This document shows, one piece after another, positions 44,183-52,103 of a stretch of 64,000 bases of DNA. This DNA comes from Caldilineae bacterium (GTDB lineage: Bacteria > Chloroflexota > Anaerolineae > Epilineales > Epilineaceae). The notes under the pieces are model-generated. The model searched no databases and was not told the DNA's origin. It saw only the letters and a program-made list of their open reading frames with translations. Each line of letters starts with the position of its first letter. The first letter of the stretch is position 1. The stretch lies in NCBI GenBank assembly GCA_020634625.1, contig JACKBJ010000006.1:1-64000 (forward strand), written 5' to 3'. The translations under genes were made by a program, and so were the position numbers.

Positions 44183-44923
44183 GTGACAGACGAAGCGTCC
44201 ATGCCGGTCCAACGCGCCGAGGGCCGGCAGGCGAGCGCACTGCGCCCCACCGCCCTGCTCCCGAGCTGGGTGGAGGCCCCCCTGGCCAGCGTGCTCGTCA
44301 AGCAAGGTGCCACCTGGGTGCTGTGCACCGTCTCCGCCGAGGAGCGGGTGCCAGCCTGGCGTTCCGGGCATGGTCGCGGCTGGCTGACGGCCAGCTATAG
44401 CCTGCTGCCGGGCGCCACGCCCGTTTGGAGTCCCCGCGAGCGCAACGGCGCCGGGGGCCGCACCCGCGAGATCGAGCGCCTGATCGGCCGCAGCCTGCGC
44501 GCCGCGCTCGACCTGGACCGGCTCGGCGAGCGCACGCTGCACCTCGACTGCGACGTTCTGCAGGCCGACGGCGGCACCCGTACCGCCGCCGTCACCGGCA
44601 GCTGGCTGGCGATGGCGCTGGCCACCCGCGAGCTGTGCCAGGCCGGCCAGCTGGCCGAGGATCCCCTGGTCGAACAGGTCGCGGCGATCAGCGTGGGCAT
44701 GGTCGATGGCCAGGCGCGGCTCGACCTCGACTATTCCGAGGACGTGCGCGCCGAGACGGACATGAACGTGGTCATGACGGCCGACGGCCGTTACGTGGAG
44801 GTTCAAGGCACGGCCGAGCGGAGCTGCTTCGCGCGCGCCGATCTCGACGACTTGCTCGATCTGGCTGCCGCGGGGATCGCCGAGCTCGCGGCCGCCCAGA
44901 CGGAGGTGCTGCATGGCGGATGA
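44183..44923 (+). CDS. rph: Ribonuclease PH
   Basis: A 246-residue RNase PH, a phosphorolytic 3'-5' exoribonuclease that trims tRNA 3' ends, normally as a hexamer of one RNase PH domain per chain. It shows LASVLVKQGATWVLCTVSAEE, the RNA-binding segment YSLLPGATPVWSPRE, GGRTREIERLIGRSLRAALD, and the phosphate-binding/catalytic CDVLQADGGTRTAAVTGSW and DLDYSEDVRAETDMNVVMT. The length fits the family (about 240). The 3' end overlaps the LysM gene by 11 nt. The start has no Shine-Dalgarno but lies 7 nt after a -10 box, suggesting a leaderless mRNA. Confidence 0.93.
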   Translation: MTDEASMPVQRAEGRQASALRPTALLPSWVEAPLASVLVKQGATWVLCTVSAEERVPAWRSGHGRGWLTASYSLLPGATPVWSPRERNGAGGRTREIERLIGRSLRAALDLDRLGERTLHLDCDVLQADGGTRTAAVTGSWLAMALATRELCQAGQLAEDPLVEQVAAISVGMVDGQARLDLDYSEDVRAETDMNVVMTADGRYVEVQGTAERSCFARADLDDLLDLAAAGIAELAAAQTEVLHGG

Positions 44924-46337
44924 AAGCCGCCGTTTCTCGCGTCGATGCGGGGCCTGCGGGTCCAGCGCCGGGGCCACGGCCTCGCGCTGCCCGGTCTGCG
45001 GTGAGCCGTTGTCCTGGCGCATGCGCCGGCGCGGGATCCTGATCGAGAGCGGCCTCGTGGTCTCGGTGGTGTTGCTGGCCGTCGGCGGTCTGCTCTGGCT
45101 GCGCCAGCGCGGCATGGCGCGGGTGGACGAGTCGGTCCGCGTGGTCGAGCAGGCCCTGTTGGAGGCCCAGCCCACCGACCTGCCGACCTTTACGCCCGCC
45201 CAGCCGGCCACGACCACCCCAGCGCCCAACACACCCTACCCGCCGACGGCGACGCCACTGCCCGAGACGCTGACGCACGTGGTGCGCAGCGGCGACACGC
45301 TGTACGGTATCGCCATCGAGTACGGCGTCTCGCTCGACGACATCGTGGGCGCGAACCCGGACGCCGACACGAATCGGCTGTCGATCGGTCAGAGCCTGCT
45401 GGTGCCGGTCAACCGGCCCGCCCAGGTGGCGGGGGCCGATGAAGGCGCCGCGGCGCCGGCCGAAGGCGGGCAGGCGACCGAGGTCGAGGCCGCGGCGGAC
45501 CCGGCTGCCGACGATGCGGCCGATGCGCCGGTGGCGGATGCCGCCGCCGCGGATGCCGCCGACGACACGGCGTCCCTTCCGGCGCCCGCCGCCGCTGCCT
45601 CGGGTGAGTCGGTCACCGTGCGCGAGGCCGAGGTCTACCGGGTCCAGCCCGGTGACACCATGCTCGGCATCGCGATCACGCACGACATGGAGCTGGATGC
45701 CTTGGTCGCCTTGAACGGATTCGAGAGCGAGGATACGACGCTCTCGGTCGGTCAGGCGGTGGTGATCCGGCCGGCCGAGCTGGCGACCACCACCCCGCCC
45801 CCGCCGCCCCCGACGGTGCCCTCGAACCTGGCCGAGGCGGACGCCCCGGTCGTGGCCGAGGTGGCCCGCGACATGATGTATCCGGCGCCTCACCTGCTGG
45901 CGCCCGGCGCCGGACAGGTGGTGACCGGCGAGGCGCCGCTGCTGCGCTGGTCCTCGGTCGGCGAGCTGGCCGACGACGTGTATTACGTGGTCTCGATTCG
46001 GGCGCTGCCCGACCCGGAGTCCGCTGCGCGACCCGACGGTGCCGTGGCCGAGCTCGAGGGCGCGGCCGTCGGCAACCCGGCTCGGATCGGCGAGCACGAC
46101 GAGGCGGCCGAGGTCCACTGGATCTACAGCAACGCCACCGCCATGCGCTTGCCGGCGGCCTTCCGGCCGGCCTTCGGCAGCTCGCGCCGGGTCGAGTGGT
46201 CGGTCACGGTGCGCCGCCGCAGCGGCAACCTGATCGGTGGCCGTCAGGGCGAGATGCTCAGCCAGATGCGCCACCGTGAGATCTGGAGCTTCACCTGGAC
46301 GCCCGGTGGCTCCAGCGAGGCCGAGGCGACGAACTAG
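44913..46337 (+). CDS. Membrane protein with zinc ribbon and two LysM domains
   Basis: A 474-residue single-pass protein. Order: cytoplasmic zinc ribbon (Cys12, 15, 26, 29), transmembrane helix (about 43-64), Pro/Thr linker, LysM 1 (about 120-166, VVRSGDTLYGIAIEYGVSLD), an Ala/Asp-rich linker, LysM 2 (about 243-289, VQPGDTMLGIAITHDMELD), and a C-terminal beta-rich domain of about 120 residues containing LLRWSSVG. LysM modules bind N-acetylglucosamine polymers such as peptidoglycan, so it ties the cytoplasm to the cell wall or a glycan layer. It overlaps the rph gene and is probably cotranscribed. The convergent FtsB-like gene begins 11 nt after its stop. Confidence 0.85.
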   Translation: MADESRRFSRRCGACGSSAGATASRCPVCGEPLSWRMRRRGILIESGLVVSVVLLAVGGLLWLRQRGMARVDESVRVVEQALLEAQPTDLPTFTPAQPATTTPAPNTPYPPTATPLPETLTHVVRSGDTLYGIAIEYGVSLDDIVGANPDADTNRLSIGQSLLVPVNRPAQVAGADEGAAAPAEGGQATEVEAAADPAADDAADAPVADAAAADAADDTASLPAPAAAASGESVTVREAEVYRVQPGDTMLGIAITHDMELDALVALNGFESEDTTLSVGQAVVIRPAELATTTPPPPPPTVPSNLAEADAPVVAEVARDMMYPAPHLLAPGAGQVVTGEAPLLRWSSVGELADDVYYVVSIRALPDPESAARPDGAVAELEGAAVGNPARIGEHDEAAEVHWIYSNATAMRLPAAFRPAFGSSRRVEWSVTVRRRSGNLIGGRQGEMLSQMRHREIWSFTWTPGGSSEAEATN

Positions 46338-46348
46338 CTAGGCGCGCC

Positions 46349-46729
46349 TCAGGGCTGGTCGCCGCCGCGGAGCCAGCCCATCAGGCGCTGCCAGGCGGAA
46401 CGGTCGGCGCCGGCCTCGACCGGGATCGGCGCGGCGGCCGGCGTTGGCGTCGCGGCCACGGGGATGACGACCTGGTCGCCCGGACGGGCCAGGTCGCCGT
46501 TGTTGCGAGCCCATTCCTCGACCTGCGCGTCGGTGCCCGCCTTGGCGGCGGCCGTCTCGAGCGCCCGCACCTCGAGGTCCAGCCGCTGCACCTCACCCGC
46601 CATGCCTTCGGCCGCCTGCGTCGCGCGATGGGTCTCGAGGGCCAGGCCCGAGAGCTTGGCGGCGTAGATGCACACCAGCGTCAGCACGACGATCTTCCCG
46701 ATACGGGACCAACCTCTGCTGGGCACCAT
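46349..46729 (-). CDS. FtsB/DivIC-like septum initiation protein
   Basis: A 126-residue bitopic protein. It has a short basic cytoplasmic tail, one transmembrane helix (about 11-27), a coiled coil (about 32-62, AEGMAGEVQRLDLEVRALET), then a conserved-looking WARNNGDLARPGDQVVIPV segment and a Pro/Ala-rich tail. This matches the DivIC/FtsB fold, which bridges the divisome with FtsL and FtsQ. GGAGGAG lies close before the ATG. It is the last gene of the secG-peptide-binding protein operon (17-nt gap); the order has no obvious functional meaning. Identity as FtsB versus another coiled-coil protein is not proven. Confidence 0.7.
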   Translation of the reverse strand: MVPSRGWSRIGKIVVLTLVCIYAAKLSGLALETHRATQAAEGMAGEVQRLDLEVRALETAAAKAGTDAQVEEWARNNGDLARPGDQVVIPVAATPTPAAAPIPVEAGADRSAWQRLMGWLRGGDQP

Positions 46730-46746
46730 GGGTCTCCTCCGAAGCT

Positions 46747-48441
46747 CTAGGGGGCCGGGCTCGAATCCTCGCGGAAGACGCGCTCGGTCTGGGTGAACCA
46801 ACGCGCCAGGGTCTGGAACCGATCGGCCGGCTCGACGACCAGCGGCGGCATCTGGATGCCGCCGACGGCGGCATCCGAGACCACGTAGGTGTAGACCGGG
46901 TAGGCGATCATCAGGGCCGGCAGGTCCTGGGCGAAGATGCGCTGGAACTCCGCGTAGCGTGCCTGGCGTTCGGCCAGGTCGGTCTCCGGGTTCATGCGCC
47001 TGGCCTCGGCCAGCAAGCGATCGACCTCCGGGTTGGCGTAGCCGGCGTAGTTGATGCCGGGTGCCGCGACCTGCGAGGAATGCCAGAGCGCGTAGGGATC
47101 GGGGTCGTAGAAGGGCAGCTCGAGGCTGTACAGCAGGGCGGTGAAGGCACGGTTGTTGACCGTCGTCGCCAGGTTCTGCGGGCTGAGGGCCTGCACCGTC
47201 ACGCTGATGCCGATGCGGGTCCAGCCTTCGGCCACCCGATCGGCCATGGCCACCAGGAGCGGGTTGTCGCCCGGCGTGCTGAGCGGAATCGACAGCAGTT
47301 GCCCGTCGCGGTCGCGCCAGCCATCGCCGTCGCTGTCGAGCCAACCGGCCTGGTCGAGCTCCGTGGCGGCCTGTTCCGGCGAGTAGGTCGGTTCCGGAAT
47401 GTCGGCGTCGAAAGCCCAGGAACCGGCCGGAATCGGGCTGGTGGCCAGAAGGCCCTGACCATCCAACAGATCTTCGGCGGCGATCAGCGCGCGCCGGTCG
47501 AGGGCCAAGGACAGGGCCTGTCGCACCGAGGCGTTGACCAGCAGCGGGTTGGACGGGTTGAGGTAGATCAGCATGTAGCCCGATTGGACCGCCGAGTAGA
47601 TCGACACCTCGTCGCCGAGCTGCGTCAGCGCGGCGGGTGGAACCCGGCCCATGCCCTGTGCCTCGCGCCGCCCGACGGCCTCGACGGCCGCCTCGGGGCT
47701 GGGGAAGTAGCGCAGCTCGATCGTGTCGAGGTAGGGCCGGCCATCCTGGTTGGACCAATGGCCCTCGTAGCGCTGAAGCCGGTCCGCGTCCGGCGGGATG
47801 TCGCCCGTGGTCACCAGCTTGTAGGGACCGCTGCCCACCGGAGCGAACTTCGAGAATCGGCTTCCGGCGATCTCGCCCGGCGCCTGGCCGGCCAGCAGGT
47901 GTTCCGGGAGGATCGGCAGCATCGCCGCGCTGAGGAAGGGCGCGAAGGGCTCCGGCAGGACCACCTCGACCGTCTGGTCGTCGACCTTGCGCAGGGTCGT
48001 GCCCTGCCAGGGCTCGGCCAGGCGCGTCTTCTGCGCGTCGGGGATGGCCGGATCCTGCGCCAGGGCGACGGTGAAGAGCACGTCGTCGGCGGTGACCGGC
48101 TCGCCATCGTGCCAGGTCGCGCCCGGCCGCAGAAAGAACGTATAGATCCGGCCGTCGGGCGAGATGCGCCAACGCTCGGCCAGGTCGGGCTGCGGCATGC
48201 CCGCGCCGGGCGCCGGGCGGGTGAGCCCGCTGAACATCAAGCGGGTCAACGAGACCTCGGCGTCGGTGCGCGCCAGCAGCGGGTTGTAGGTCGCCGGCGC
48301 ACCGATGACCGCCTCGACGTACTGTCCCCCGCGCGCCGGCCGGTCGACGAAGGCGCGGTCCGAGACGAAGAAGAGGATGGCGCCGATCACCAGCACGCCG
48401 GCCAAGGCCAGCGCGATCTGCCAGCGCAGCTGTGTCAGCAC
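46747..48441 (-). CDS. Oligopeptide-type ABC substrate-binding protein (family 5), membrane anchored
   Basis: A 564-residue protein of the SBP_bac_5 family that binds peptides or nickel: YNPLLARTDAEVSLTRLMFS, LAERWRISPDGRIYTFFLRP, WHDGEPVTADDVLFTVALAQ, GSGPYKL, NASVRQALSLALDR. Instead of a lipobox it has an N-terminal transmembrane helix (QIALALAGVLVIGAILFFV) that would keep it tethered to the membrane. No permease or ATPase genes of the Opp type are nearby. It starts with GTG, 40 nt after secG, and both share the secG promoter. The ligand cannot be told from the sequence. Confidence 0.88.
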   Translation of the reverse strand: MLTQLRWQIALALAGVLVIGAILFFVSDRAFVDRPARGGQYVEAVIGAPATYNPLLARTDAEVSLTRLMFSGLTRPAPGAGMPQPDLAERWRISPDGRIYTFFLRPGATWHDGEPVTADDVLFTVALAQDPAIPDAQKTRLAEPWQGTTLRKVDDQTVEVVLPEPFAPFLSAAMLPILPEHLLAGQAPGEIAGSRFSKFAPVGSGPYKLVTTGDIPPDADRLQRYEGHWSNQDGRPYLDTIELRYFPSPEAAVEAVGRREAQGMGRVPPAALTQLGDEVSIYSAVQSGYMLIYLNPSNPLLVNASVRQALSLALDRRALIAAEDLLDGQGLLATSPIPAGSWAFDADIPEPTYSPEQAATELDQAGWLDSDGDGWRDRDGQLLSIPLSTPGDNPLLVAMADRVAEGWTRIGISVTVQALSPQNLATTVNNRAFTALLYSLELPFYDPDPYALWHSSQVAAPGINYAGYANPEVDRLLAEARRMNPETDLAERQARYAEFQRIFAQDLPALMIAYPVYTYVVSDAAVGGIQMPPLVVEPADRFQTLARWFTQTERVFREDSSPAP

Positions 48442-48481
48442 GTCAGGGTCCCGGGATGGGGGTGGAGGCGAGCCGGCCGGC

Positions 48482-48703
48482 TCAGCCGCCCACCATCACG
48501 GTCAGGAGCGAGATCAGCAGGAAGACGATCGAGAAGACGATGGTCATGTTGTACATGGTCTTCTCCATGCCGCGGCGCGTCTGGTAGACGCTGCCGTCGC
48601 TGCCGAACATGCTGCCCAGCCCGCCGCCTTTCGACTGCAGCATGACCAGGGCGGTCAGCACGACCGAGACGATGATCAGCGCGATGCGCAGATAGGTTGC
48701 CAT
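48482..48703 (-). CDS. secG: Preprotein translocase subunit SecG
   Basis: A 73-residue protein with the classic SecG plan: first helix LRIALIIVSVVLTALVMLQ, the GGLGSMFG loop, a short polar stretch with TRRGMEKTMYNMT, and a second helix FSIVFLLISLLTVMVGG. It assists SecYE in protein export. GAGG lies just before the ATG. A perfect TATAAT lies about 36 nt upstream, inside the gap to the antiporter gene. Two unrelated genes follow in the same direction. Confidence 0.93.
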   Translation of the reverse strand: MATYLRIALIIVSVVLTALVMLQSKGGGLGSMFGSDGSVYQTRRGMEKTMYNMTIVFSIVFLLISLLTVMVGG

Positions 48704-48738
48704 AGTTCCTCGCTCCGGGGTTCGAACACAAGGTTGCC

Positions 48739-48744
48739 ATTATA
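48739..48744 (-). promoter_or_regulatory. secG -10 box
   Basis: TATAAT on the minus strand at 48744-48739, predicting a 30-nt leader before the secG ATG at 48703. No clear -35 is present. Confidence 0.5.
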
Positions 48745-48761
48745 GCATGCGCCGGGCCAGC

Positions 48762-49847
48762 TCAGGCCGGCCACCAGAAGAAGCCGAGCGCCATCAGGGC
48801 GAAGACGGCCACCAGCATGGCGCCTTCGAGCCAGGTGGTGCGGCCGTCGTGGGCCACCAGGGCCGCCACCACCGCCGCCGCCGCCAGCGCCGCCAGCTCG
48901 AGCGGGGCGAAGACCAGGTCCATCGGCTGGCCGACCAGGAGCGAGACGAAGACCGCCAGCGGCGCCACCCATAGGGCCACCCGCATGCTCGCGCCCGTTG
49001 CGGTGTCCAAGGCGATGTCCATGCGGTTGCGCCAGGCGGCGCGCAGGGTGCCGACATGGGCGGCGACGTTGCAGACCAGGGGCACCAGCAGGACGCCGAG
49101 GAGGCGCTGGCGGCCGGCCTGCCCGGCGAACCCCGTGCCGATCGCCGAGGTCAGCAGGAAGGCCGAGGCGGCGGTCGCGAGCAGGGCCAGCCCGAGCGAG
49201 GCTACCTGGAGCAGCCCGGCACCACGGCCCGCGCGGCCCCCGGCCGAGACGAGGCCCGGTGCCGGCATCGACCGCTCGAGGTCCTCCAGGTAGACGAACT
49301 CGTAGTACACGGAGAGCGCGAAGATCCCGATCATCACCGCCGCGACCGCTTCGCTCAGGGTCTCGACCGGGCCACTGTTGCGGGCCTGGCCCAGCTGCCC
49401 ATACAGGGCCGGCACGCCCAGCGCGATCACCGACAGCACCATCAACGTGGCGGCGTGGCTGGCCCGCTCGCGATCGAAGTACTGCCGGCCGTGGCGCAGG
49501 CCGCCCAGCAGCGCGGCCAGGCCGAGCACCAGCAGCAGGTGGCTCAGGATGGCGCCGGTGATGCTGGCCTTGACCAGCTCGCGCAAGCCGGCCGCCAGCG
49601 CGAAGCCGATCACCATCAGCTCGGCGGCGCTGCCCAGGAAGGCGTCGAGCAGACGACCGGCCCGGGCGCCCGAACGCAGGGCCCGGTCCTCGATGGCCGC
49701 GCCGAGCAGCGCCGAGGCGAGCGCCAGCGCGAGGCCAGACAGCGCCAGCTGCAGGGGGAGCGGACGGCCGTACCAACGGCTGGCCAGGGCCAGGGCCAGG
49801 ATCGCGACCAGGCCCAGGGCCAGGGGTTTGGACTGTCGCTGTCGCAT
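48762..49847 (-). CDS. CaCA-family Ca2+/H+ antiporter-like protein
   Basis: A 361-residue membrane protein with about eleven helices. The first alpha-repeat reads FLGSAAELMVIGFALAAG followed by SITGAILSHLLLVLGLA, close to the GNAxE consensus of Ca2+/H+ exchangers. The second repeat is PLVCNVAAHVGTLRAAWRNR, where the consensus GNAAEH has lost its Glu. MDIALDTATGASMRVALWVA continues as in the family. Loss of one of two paired acidic residues makes normal Ca2+ exchange doubtful. GGGAGG lies 4 nt before the ATG, and a TATAAT is at 49886-49881 on the minus strand. It is divergent from the PASTA kinase gene. Confidence 0.85.
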   Translation of the reverse strand: MRQRQSKPLALGLVAILALALASRWYGRPLPLQLALSGLALALASALLGAAIEDRALRSGARAGRLLDAFLGSAAELMVIGFALAAGLRELVKASITGAILSHLLLVLGLAALLGGLRHGRQYFDRERASHAATLMVLSVIALGVPALYGQLGQARNSGPVETLSEAVAAVMIGIFALSVYYEFVYLEDLERSMPAPGLVSAGGRAGRGAGLLQVASLGLALLATAASAFLLTSAIGTGFAGQAGRQRLLGVLLVPLVCNVAAHVGTLRAAWRNRMDIALDTATGASMRVALWVAPLAVFVSLLVGQPMDLVFAPLELAALAAAAVVAALVAHDGRTTWLEGAMLVAVFALMALGFFWWPA

Positions 49848-49880
49848 GCTGCCTCCCGGGCGGGCGATCCCGCCCGGGGC

Positions 49881-49886
49881 ATTATA
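49881..49886 (-). promoter_or_regulatory. -10 box of the antiporter gene
   Basis: TATAAT on the minus strand at 49886-49881, predicting a leader of about 27 nt before the ATG at 49847. Confidence 0.5.
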
Positions 49887-49924
49887 CGGACCGGATCTCG
49901 GTCCGCCAGTCCCGGTCCCGAGGT

Positions 49925-49953
49925 TTCACCCGCGTCTGGCGATCGGCTACAAT
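49925..49953 (+). promoter_or_regulatory. Promoter of the PASTA kinase gene (near-leaderless)
   Basis: TTCACC (49925-49930), a 17-nt spacer and TACAAT (49948-49953). The expected start site is two bases ahead of the ATG at 49962. Confidence 0.55.
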
Positions 49954-49961
49954 CGCAGCCC

Positions 49962-51980
49962 ATGAGCGATCTGGCCCCCACCGAGCCGCCCGGCGACCTC
50001 CTGAATCAGCGCTATCGTCTCGTCCAGGCCGTCGGCCAGGGCGGCATGGCGGTGGTCTGGCGGGCCGAGGACGAGCTGCTCGGGCGAACCGTCGCGGTCA
50101 AGATCCTGCGCGATCAGTACGCGCGCGATCCGGAGTTCCTGGCTCGCTTCCGTAGCGAGGCGCGCTCGGCGGCGGCGCTCAACGATCCCGGGGTGGTCGG
50201 CGTCTACGACGTCGGCGAGGACGCGGGCCGACACTACCTGGTGCTGGAGTACGTGCCCGGCCGGGACCTGAAGCAGGTCATCCGGGCCGAGGCGCCGCTC
50301 GAGACGGCGCGCGCGGTACGCATCGGGGCCGATCTGGCCCGCGCGGTCGGCCAGGCGCATGCCGTCGGGCTGGTCCACCGCGACATCAAGCCGCAGAACG
50401 TGCTGATCACGCCCGACGGCCGGATGAAGGTGGCCGACTTCGGCATCGCGCGGGCGGTCAGCGAGGCCGGCATGACCGCGCCCGGCATCGTCCTGGGCAC
50501 GGTGCACTACCTGGCCCCCGAGCAGGCCGCGGGACGCGGCGCCACGCCGGCCAGCGACGTCTACTCGCTCGGCGTCGTGCTCTACGAGATGCTGACCGGC
50601 AAGGTGCCCTTCGCCGCCGATTCGGGCGTGGGCGTCGCCATGAAGATCCTGAACGAGGCGCCCGAGCCCCTCGACGCGCTCAACCCGAAGGTGCCGGCCG
50701 CCCTGGTCGCCATCGTCGAGCGGGCCATGGCCCGCGAGCCCGAGGCGCGCTATGCGGACGCCAGCGCGCTGCACGCCGCCTTGAGCGGCTATGCCGAATG
50801 GGCGGACGGCGCCACCATGACCGACTTCCGGCCGGCGCCGCTGCCCGAGGGTGCCAGCGCCACGCCGCCGACGATGCCTGCCCCGCGGCAGCCGCTGCCG
50901 GGCGTCCCGGGGGCTGCGCCGGAGGGCGGGCCGCTGCTCGACCGGACCGGCCTGCTGCTCGGGCTGATCGCGCTCCTGGCCGTGGCCGGCCTGATCCCGC
51001 TCTGGGGCAGCCTGGCCGCCCGGCTGGGCGATCCCGCGCGGCCCGGCCGCCCCCTTTCGATCCTCGACGCCGGGCCGACGCCCAGCCCGGAGCCCACGGC
51101 CGAACCGACCCTGGCCTTCGTCGAGGTGCCGGCGGTCGAAGGCGAAGGCGAGGACGCCGCCCGCGGCGCGCTCGAAGCCGTCGGCCTGGGCGTCTCGGTC
51201 GAGTACGAGGCCGATGCGACCGTGCCGATGGATCGGGTGATCCGCCAGGTGCCGGCGGCCGGCAGCATCGAGTCGGTCGGCAAGGTGGTCAAGCTCGTGG
51301 TGTCGGGTGACGCTCAGATCAGCGTACCGGCGCTCTCGGGGCCGCTCGAGACCGTGCGCCAGCAGCTCGACGACATGGGCTTCGTGACCCGGGTGCGCTA
51401 CGAGTGGCGTGGCGCCGGCAGCCCCTCGCAGGGGCTGGTGCTGGCCCTCGACCCGGAGCCTGGCAGCCGCGTGCCCTACAAGTACCCGGTCGATATCACC
51501 GTCGATGGCGGCCCCTGGCGGGTCATCAGCGTGGTCTACGAGGACAACCTCTTCCTGGGCGGCGTGACCGTCGATCGGGCCAGCTTCACGGCCGGCGAGG
51601 TGATTCGACTCGTGCCGACCTGGGAAGCCTTCGGCGGCCCTGTTGCCGGCGACTACGTCCTGCGAGCCGAGCTCTGGGCCGACGACGGCTCGGTCCTGGC
51701 CCGCGGCGAGAGCGCCCCGCTCGGCAGCGCCGGCTGGGCGGCCGGTCAGCGGGTGGACGCGGGGGCGGTCGAGCTCCAGATCCCCCCCGAGACACCCGAA
51801 GGGGTCTATCCGCTCTGGATCGATCTCCACCCGACCGGCGCCCCCGATTCGAGCCTGGCCATCCGTCAGAACACGGGCCTGCAGCGAACCGCCGGCGACC
51901 GAGTCCAGGTCTTCGGCGGCGTGCAGGTGCGTTCGGCCGGCGCGCCCGCCGAGGCCGCCAGCGAGGGCGACGGGGGCTGA
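49962..51980 (+). CDS. pknB: PASTA-domain Ser/Thr protein kinase
   Basis: A 672-residue transmembrane kinase. Kinase domain about 15-280: Gly loop GQGGMAVVWRAED, Lys47 (VAVKIL), HRDIKPQNVL, DFGIARA, GTVHYLAPEQA. A Pro/Ala juxtamembrane part and one helix (LLLGLIALLAVAGLIPLW, about 330-350) lead to two extracellular PASTA modules (about 387-450 and 452-518), which sense muropeptides or lipid II in known kinases. An extra C-terminal beta domain of about 145 residues follows, beginning WRVISVVYEDNLFLGGVTVD, that is not part of the usual PknB plan. The ftsH gene starts 123 nt on. The likely role is control of growth or cell-wall synthesis. Confidence 0.92.
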   Translation: MSDLAPTEPPGDLLNQRYRLVQAVGQGGMAVVWRAEDELLGRTVAVKILRDQYARDPEFLARFRSEARSAAALNDPGVVGVYDVGEDAGRHYLVLEYVPGRDLKQVIRAEAPLETARAVRIGADLARAVGQAHAVGLVHRDIKPQNVLITPDGRMKVADFGIARAVSEAGMTAPGIVLGTVHYLAPEQAAGRGATPASDVYSLGVVLYEMLTGKVPFAADSGVGVAMKILNEAPEPLDALNPKVPAALVAIVERAMAREPEARYADASALHAALSGYAEWADGATMTDFRPAPLPEGASATPPTMPAPRQPLPGVPGAAPEGGPLLDRTGLLLGLIALLAVAGLIPLWGSLAARLGDPARPGRPLSILDAGPTPSPEPTAEPTLAFVEVPAVEGEGEDAARGALEAVGLGVSVEYEADATVPMDRVIRQVPAAGSIESVGKVVKLVVSGDAQISVPALSGPLETVRQQLDDMGFVTRVRYEWRGAGSPSQGLVLALDPEPGSRVPYKYPVDITVDGGPWRVISVVYEDNLFLGGVTVDRASFTAGEVIRLVPTWEAFGGPVAGDYVLRAELWADDGSVLARGESAPLGSAGWAAGQRVDAGAVELQIPPETPEGVYPLWIDLHPTGAPDSSLAIRQNTGLQRTAGDRVQVFGGVQVRSAGAPAEAASEGDGG

Positions 51981-52103
51981 GGCCGCGGCGCGCTCCGTTC
52001 GGGCTGACCTCGGGGTCGGGCTGCTGCTATATTTTGGCGTGGGCCGGACCCGCGAAAGGCGCGCGACCCGCAGCGCGCACCGGCCTGGAGGCGATCGAGA
52101 CCC

